Shown here piece by piece: positions 44,984 through 49,430 of a stretch of DNA of 49,430 nt. The stretch comes from an uncultured Rikenellaceae bacterium (GTDB lineage: Bacteria > Bacteroidota > Bacteroidia > Bacteroidales > Rikenellaceae): contig CAJGBR010000005.1 of the NCBI GenBank assembly GCA_904501625.1, positions 1-49,430 on the forward strand, read 5' to 3'. Numbering within the stretch: the stretch's first letter is position 1; each line of letters begins with the position of its first letter. Under the pieces are notes generated by a model. The model ran no database searches, had not been told where the DNA came from, and was given only the letters and a program-made list of their open reading frames with translations. The position numbers were made by a program, and so were the translations under genes.

Positions 44984-46642
44984 TTATTGGAATTTTGCGA
45001 ATTCAACGTCTTCTTTTGAAACTTTTTCCAATTCCGGATTTTTAGAAATTGCTTTTGCCAAGTTTTCTTTAACAGCAGTAGCATTACCTTCGCGAGCTGC
45101 GATAACTGCTCTCAGGTAGTCTGCTTCAGCACTGTTGTCACCTTCCAAAGCTGTTTTAGCAGCAGCGAGGTTACCGTTACATACTTCAGCAACAGCACGG
45201 TTGTAACCTTTCAATGACTTAGCTGCATCTGCATAGTTACCTTCAGCCATTGCAACCAAACCCTTGTTGTATTCTGATTCAGCGAACAATTTCTTAGCAT
45301 CTTCCAAGTTACCTTCTGACAAAGCAACAACGCCAACGTTAGTCAAAATATCAGAATTTGAGCTATCAAGTTTAGCTGCTTTAGCCAAAGCTTCTTTAGC
45401 AGCTTCTGTCATTTTGCCAGCTTCTTCAACCAAAGCAACAGCATAGTTGTTCCAAGCACGTGCATCGTTATATTTGTCTGCAGCAGCCTTATAAACTTTA
45501 ACTTTTGTTGCGTTATCTTCGAACAATGTTGCAGCGAACAACATTTCTTCCAAGTTCAAAGAAGAGATATCGTTATTTACAGCATCTTTCAATTCTTCGT
45601 CAGTTTTTCCTTGAACGTCTACGTTAACAACGAGTTTTGAACGACGCAATTCCGGAAGAATCTTTTCTGCCAAAGCTTCAAATGCAGCTGACATATTTTT
45701 GATTTCTTGGTCGCGTTTTTCAGGATCACCGTACATTTGGAGAACTTGGAGAATCAACTCCTTATCTTGGATGTTTGAATTTTCAACCAATTCTTTGAAT
45801 CCTTCCCAGTCTTCACCCAAAGCTTCAACATCGAACTTAGGTTCTACAGGCATTTTGTCTTTTTTGAACTTCTTGCTTACAGCAGTTTGAGTTGCACGAC
45901 CACGGTCTTGAGACAATTTGTTGTTGAATGCCAAAGGACCATCTGGAGATGCATAAGACTTTGTATAAACATCGCTGATAGTTCTGCGTTCGTCACCATT
46001 GTTTGCGATGATGAAATCTTGCAATGCTTTGATTTCATCGCTGTTGAGTTGGTCGTTACGAACGTTGAACTTGTTGATCAAGAACATAATGTTTGCATCT
46101 TGAGAGATTGTTGTTACGCGTTGGAAGTTATCCTTTGCGATTGGCATTTCAGCATAGTTGTTCGCCAATTGTTGAACTGTACTGATACCTTCTGCGATCG
46201 CAAGTTCTACAACTTTCAGATAATCAACATCATTAGCACATTTTGCTTCAACACGCAATACGAGTTTTGATTGTTTGAATTTTGCATCATAAGGGAAAAC
46301 GACTGTTGCATTGATTGAACCGCCATTTGCTTTAGAAATAACTGTGTAGTTTTCGCTTACTTTTTCGCCTTGTGCGAATTCTGGAGCTGCTGCCAATTCT
46401 TCACCTGCGTTATTAATCAATACAGGAGTGAATTTCAACATTGCTTTTTTGTCAAAATACTTTTCTGGGAAAGTTACAGTGTACATTGCTGTAACAGAAT
46501 TTCCCTTAAGAGTAAGAACTTCCGGAGTGCAAGTAACTTTCACATCCTCAACATTTCTTACCATAGATTTGAAACAATTACATCCACTCAATACTAGAGC
46601 AGCTGCCAAAAGTGTCAAGCCACTTTTCAAGAAATTTTTCAT
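44984..46642 (-). CDS. TPR-repeat lipoprotein with an OmpA-like middle region
   Basis: Exported lipoprotein of 552 aa. MKNFLKSGLTLLAAALVLSGC is a lipoprotein signal with the lipobox LSGC (Cys21). Residues about 195-265 (LNSDEIKALQDFI to RTISDVYTKSYASPDGPLAFNNKLSQDRG) resemble the OmpA/MotB peptidoglycan-binding core, where YASPDGP.AFN..LS..RG is typical. The last roughly 200 residues are alanine-rich tetratricopeptide repeats, for example ARAWNNYAVALVEEAGKMTEAAKEALAKAAKLD. The protein likely sits at the outer membrane facing the periplasm. A role in envelope anchoring or assembly is inferred. It is a single gene with its own terminator. Confidence 0.82.
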   Translation of the reverse strand: MKNFLKSGLTLLAAALVLSGCNCFKSMVRNVEDVKVTCTPEVLTLKGNSVTAMYTVTFPEKYFDKKAMLKFTPVLINNAGEELAAAPEFAQGEKVSENYTVISKANGGSINATVVFPYDAKFKQSKLVLRVEAKCANDVDYLKVVELAIAEGISTVQQLANNYAEMPIAKDNFQRVTTISQDANIMFLINKFNVRNDQLNSDEIKALQDFIIANNGDERRTISDVYTKSYASPDGPLAFNNKLSQDRGRATQTAVSKKFKKDKMPVEPKFDVEALGEDWEGFKELVENSNIQDKELILQVLQMYGDPEKRDQEIKNMSAAFEALAEKILPELRRSKLVVNVDVQGKTDEELKDAVNNDISSLNLEEMLFAATLFEDNATKVKVYKAAADKYNDARAWNNYAVALVEEAGKMTEAAKEALAKAAKLDSSNSDILTNVGVVALSEGNLEDAKKLFAESEYNKGLVAMAEGNYADAAKSLKGYNRAVAEVCNGNLAAAKTALEGDNSAEADYLRAVIAAREGNATAVKENLAKAISKNPELEKVSKEDVEFAKFQ

Positions 46643-46704
46643 CGTGTTGTTTTTAAAATTTGGTTAATATTCTTTAATTTTTATCTTTCAGGGATTTATG
46701 GTTA

Positions 46705-46712
46705 CAAAAATA
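46705..46712 (-). promoter_or_regulatory. Candidate -7 promoter element of the TPR lipoprotein gene
   Basis: The minus strand reads TATTTTTG (TAnnTTTG) 62 nt before the ATG, implying a leader of roughly 55 nt. No clear -33 box is seen because the upstream sequence is a poly-A stretch. Confidence 0.45.
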
Positions 46713-46852
46713 CTTTTTTTTTTTGAAATTTCTATTACTATTACAAAATTTTCTGTTTCAAAATTCAAATATTTTTATTCAGTCCACACCCTTTCGTACA
46801 GTCACAATTGCTACCTATTTGTACAACAACAATTTAGCATCCGCCTAAAGTA

Positions 46853-46885
46853 TGAAAGCGATGGCATTAAAAACGATCGCTTTCA
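46853..46885 (-). other. Inverted repeat downstream of pnp
   Basis: The 10-bp stem TGAAAGCGAT (46853-46862) / ATCGCTTTCA (46876-46885) with a 13-nt loop begins 16 bases after the pnp stop. It lacks a good T-run, so it is either a weak terminator or a 3' end stabilising hairpin. Confidence 0.5.
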
Positions 46886-46901
46886 CACATTTAGTTATTG
46901 A

Positions 46902-49115
46902 TTATTCGCGATTAGGTTTATGTTCACGACGTTCACCGCGATGTTCGCCTTTGAACTCACGTCTTGGACGAGGTTCTTCTGCAGGAGCATTCGGATCGCG
47001 TGGCAACAAGGCCTTTCTTGACAATCTCAGTTTTCCGGTTTTCTTATCAATTTCAAGGAGTTTCACTTCGATTGTATCACCCTCTTTGATTCCTGTTTCT
47101 TCCATTGTTTCGAAACGTTTGTGGTCTATTTCAGAGATATGAAGCAGACCATCTTTTCCAGGAAGAATTTCAACAAAGGCACCAAATGTCACAAGTGTTT
47201 TAACTTTACCTGTATAAATTTCGCCCTCTTCCGGAACAGCCACAATGCCTTTAATGCGAGCCAATGCACTATCTATCGACTCTTTCTTATCACCAAAGAC
47301 ATCTACAATTCCCTTATTATCAGCCTCTGTGATTGTGATTGTTGTACCTGTTTCTTTTTGGATTTCCTGAATAACTTTTCCACCAGGACCGATAACTGCT
47401 CCGATAAATTCAGAAGGAATTGCGATTTGAACAATACGCGGAACAAACGGCTTGAAGTCTTCTCTCGGAGCTGAAATTGTCTCCAACATCTTACCCATAA
47501 TGTGTTCGCGACCACGTTTAGACTGTTCAAGAGCCTGAGCCAAAACATCATACGACAAACCGTCAACCTTGATATCCATTTGGGTTGCAGTAATACCATC
47601 TTTTGTACCTGTAACCTTGAAGTCCATATCTCCCAAGTGGTCTTCATCACCCAAGATATCAGACAACACTGCGAATCGACCTGTTCCTTCTTCTGAGATC
47701 AAGCCCATCGCGATTCCTGACACCGGTTTTTTAATCTTAAGACCAGAGTCCATCAATGCGAGTGTACCAGCACAAACAGTTGCCATTGATGACGAACCGT
47801 TTGATTCGAGGATATCTGATACGACACGGACTGCATACGGATTCTCTTCGCCCACCGGAACCATCGGTTTCAATGCACGGAATGCCAAGTTACCGTGACC
47901 GATCTCACGACGAGACAAACCTCTTGAAGCCTTTGCTTCGCCTGTTGAGAATGGCGGGAAATTATAGTGCAGAACAAATTGTTCACTACCTTGAGACAAC
48001 ACTTCATCCACCATTTTTTCATCGAGTTTAGTACCCAATGTAACAGTAGTCAAAGACTGTGTTTCGCCACGAGTAAAGATTGCTGAGCCGTGAGCTGCCG
48101 GCAAATAACCGACTTCACACCAGATTGGTCTAATTTCATCTGTCTTACGACCATCGAGACGCACGCCTTCGTCAAGGATCATATTTCGCATCGCTTTTTT
48201 CAACACGTCATCGTGGAAATAACGTTTGATCATTGATGCTTTTTCAGCCAACTCTTCTTCGCAGAAACGGCTGCAGAATTCCTCTTCGATAGCATCGAAT
48301 TTGTCATTGCGTTCGTGTTTAGGCAATACTGATTTTGCGACTTCATATACCTTGTCGTAAGTCTCTTTGATTACCAACTGACGCAACTCTTCGTCATTTG
48401 TCTCGTGGCAATATGTACGTTTAACATCTGTGCCTAAAGCCTTCATCAATTCCAGCTGAGCCTGACATTGAATTTTGATCTCTTCGTGAGCGAATTTAAT
48501 AGCTTCGAGCATTTCTGCCTCTGAAACCTCTTTAAATTCACCCTCAACCATCATAATGTTGTCCATTGTTGCGGCAACCATAATGTCGATATCAGATTCC
48601 GGCATTTGTGAGAAGGTCGGATTTACTACCAACTGACCATTCACGCGACCTACTCTCACTTCTGAAATCGGGCCATTGAATGGAATATCTGACACGGCCA
48701 ATGCAGCAGATGCAGCAAGACCTGCCAATGCATCTGGCATAATATCTTTATCTGCAGAGATCAATGTTACCGTAACGTAAACTTCAGCGTGAAAATCTGA
48801 CGGGAACAATGGACGCAATGCTCGGTCAATCAAACGTGCCACCAAGATTTCATAATCTGAAGGACGAGCTTCGCGTTTAAGGAAGCCTCCCGGGAAACGT
48901 CCTGCTGCAGCATATTTTTCTTTGTATTCAACCTGTAGCGGCATAAAGTCGCAATCATCTTTGGGTTCTTTTGCTGACACTACTGTAGCCAACAACATTG
49001 TATCGCCTTGTTTTACTACGACCGAACCATCAGCCTGTTTAGCCAATTTGCCTGTTTCGATCATAATCTCGCGATCACCACCCAACTTAATAAACTTCTG
49101 TGTTGCGTTGTACAT
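46902..49115 (-). CDS. pnp: Polyribonucleotide nucleotidyltransferase (PNPase)
   Basis: Phosphorolytic 3'-5' exoribonuclease of mRNA decay, 737 aa. Two RNase PH repeats are visible: the first has FMPLQVEYKEKYAAAGRFPGGFLKREARPSDYEILVARLIDRALRP, the second RGETQSLTTVTLGT, GSEQFVLHYNFPPFSTGE and GDEDHLGDMDFKVTGT. A KH domain (IAIPSEFIGAVIGPGGKVIQEIQ) and an S1 domain (GEIYTGKVKTLVTFGAFVEILPGKDGLLHISEI) follow. The C-terminal tail is Arg/Glu/Pro-rich and disordered, as often seen in Bacteroidetes RNA-binding proteins. The gene is divergent from rpsO, its usual neighbour. Confidence 0.97.
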   Translation of the reverse strand: MYNATQKFIKLGGDREIMIETGKLAKQADGSVVVKQGDTMLLATVVSAKEPKDDCDFMPLQVEYKEKYAAAGRFPGGFLKREARPSDYEILVARLIDRALRPLFPSDFHAEVYVTVTLISADKDIMPDALAGLAASAALAVSDIPFNGPISEVRVGRVNGQLVVNPTFSQMPESDIDIMVAATMDNIMMVEGEFKEVSEAEMLEAIKFAHEEIKIQCQAQLELMKALGTDVKRTYCHETNDEELRQLVIKETYDKVYEVAKSVLPKHERNDKFDAIEEEFCSRFCEEELAEKASMIKRYFHDDVLKKAMRNMILDEGVRLDGRKTDEIRPIWCEVGYLPAAHGSAIFTRGETQSLTTVTLGTKLDEKMVDEVLSQGSEQFVLHYNFPPFSTGEAKASRGLSRREIGHGNLAFRALKPMVPVGEENPYAVRVVSDILESNGSSSMATVCAGTLALMDSGLKIKKPVSGIAMGLISEEGTGRFAVLSDILGDEDHLGDMDFKVTGTKDGITATQMDIKVDGLSYDVLAQALEQSKRGREHIMGKMLETISAPREDFKPFVPRIVQIAIPSEFIGAVIGPGGKVIQEIQKETGTTITITEADNKGIVDVFGDKKESIDSALARIKGIVAVPEEGEIYTGKVKTLVTFGAFVEILPGKDGLLHISEIDHKRFETMEETGIKEGDTIEVKLLEIDKKTGKLRLSRKALLPRDPNAPAEEPRPRREFKGEHRGERREHKPNRE

Positions 49116-49151
49116 CTTCTAATATTTTAATTTTCGCCTATTATATCGCCA

Positions 49152-49159
49152 CAAAGATA
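49152..49159 (-). promoter_or_regulatory. Candidate -7 promoter element of pnp
   Basis: The minus strand reads TATCTTTG (TAnnTTTG), 36 nt before the pnp ATG. The upstream -33 region is TTCG-like rather than TTTG. Confidence 0.55.
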
Positions 49160-49233
49160 CCATTTATTTTAGAATCGAACACTATTTCAATAATTTATTT
49201 TCCACCAATATTTTTTATTCTGTAAAAATGTCG

Positions 49234-49241
49234 TACATTTG
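49234..49241 (+). promoter_or_regulatory. Candidate -7 promoter element of the rpsO-like gene
   Basis: TACATTTG (TAnnTTTG), with a TTTT at 49211-49214 nineteen nt before the start of the box in place of TTTG. Transcription should start near 49247, giving a leader of about 130 nt. Confidence 0.55.
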
Positions 49242-49249
49242 TGCCGTTT

Positions 49250-49376
49250 TTGTATCGGGGACATCTCGAACTTGAACAGCTCAACGGTTATAGTTTCCCG
49301 CCTGAGGTCGACTCATTACCTGACGGGACATATACCACGAGAGTTTTTGTCAAATTTTAATTTTTTTTTTAAAACT
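49250..49376 (+). promoter_or_regulatory. Structured 5' leader ahead of rpsO (candidate S15 autoregulatory element)
   Basis: Pairing by eye gives a three-way junction. The closing stem is TCTCG (49264-49268) with CGAGA (49338-49342). A first arm is TTGA (49272-49275) with TCAA (49281-49284). A second arm is TCCCG (49296-49300) with CGGGA (49324-49328), extended by AGGT (49305-49308) with ACCT (49318-49321). A run of ten T follows at 49361-49370. S15 is known to bind three-way junctions in 16S rRNA and to autoregulate through leaders in several bacteria. The assignment here is inference. Confidence 0.4.
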
Positions 49377-49430
49377 CTGAGTAATTACTTGAATCCCGAA
49401 GCTAAGCAAAAAATCTTTGCTACTTACGGA
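49377..49430 (+). CDS. rpsO: Ribosomal protein S15, N-terminal fragment (start codon uncertain)
   Basis: The last 15 codons read YLNPEAKQKIFATYG, close to the Bacteroidetes S15 opening YLxxEAKQEIFxKYG. The frame runs off the window end. No in-frame ATG exists upstream; the frame is open back to a TAA at 49191. CTG 49377 (giving LSNYLN) is shown as a provisional start; TTG 49347 is the other candidate. There is also no ATG in any frame between 49230 and 49377, so an indel error would not supply one. Divergence from pnp, which usually neighbours rpsO, supports the identity. Confidence 0.6.
   Translation, partial: MSNYLNPEAKQKIFATYG

Noticed and set aside
45042..45480. Short tandem DNA repeats in the alanine-rich part of the TPR gene
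   Set aside because: The similarity is at the protein level (TPR helices and repeated Ala/Lys codons), not exact DNA repeats.

Overview
The window looks like chromosomal DNA from a Bacteroidetes bacterium, most likely order Bacteroidales. Three things support this: many genes are preceded by the Bacteroidetes -7 promoter element TAnnTTTG (three with a TTG/TTTG element 19-20 nt upstream); Shine-Dalgarno sequences are mostly absent; and the gene families (SufBCDS, Bacteroidetes-type RelA, BioG, AspT/YidE exchanger, PepSY-like protein) fit. The DNA is AT-rich. The genus cannot be fixed from sequence alone. Almost all of the window is ordinary, densely packed housekeeping sequence. I see no insertion sequence, prophage, CRISPR array or integrative element.

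Layout. 1-900: N-terminal part of lon on the minus strand, cut by the window edge. 1082-4584: valS with an overlapping EamA-type exporter. 4654-9402 (minus): the Fe-S assembly operon sufB-sufC-sufD-sufS. 9665-13934 (plus): tmk, a MauE/DoxX-like membrane protein, a secreted Asp-box (BNR) protein and pfkA. 14009-16759 (minus): a large AsmA-family protein. 16882-19522 (plus): ychF and gltX. 19536-28174 (minus): a nine-gene co-directional run read as nucleotidyltransferase, a shrunken GalM-like protein, ffh, folD, tsaD, purM, queD-like, polyprenyl synthase and U32 protein. 28358-34822 (plus): a translationally coupled run relA, DUF454-mqnB fusion, mqnD, bioF, bioG, bioC. 34938-41373 (plus): a TetR regulator, TolC/HlyD/RND efflux genes and a PII-like protein. 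41535-41619: tRNA-Ser(UGA). 41760-42746: a single-domain PAS protein and a secreted PepSY-like protein. 43017-44690 (minus): AspT/YidE exchanger. 44984-46642 (minus): a TPR lipoprotein. 46902-49115 (minus): pnp. 49377-49430 (plus): the first codons of what looks like rpsO, behind a structured leader.

How the genes work together. The relA-bioC run places an alarmone synthetase with two late futalosine-pathway menaquinone steps and the pimelate and early steps of biotin synthesis. The TetR-RND-PII run looks like a self-regulated efflux operon with a nucleotide- or metal-sensing PII-type partner. The minus-strand run from 28174 to 19536 mixes protein targeting (ffh), tRNA modification (tsaD, U32, perhaps queD), one-carbon/purine metabolism (folD, purM) and isoprenoid synthesis, which is typical of a housekeeping superoperon.

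The observations most worth follow-up are: the apparent rpsO without an ATG behind a predicted three-way-junction leader; the DUF454-MqnB fusion; the RelA with a degraded hydrolase site; the truncated GalM-like protein; and the PII-like gene closing the RND operon. No clearly new defence or mobile system was found.
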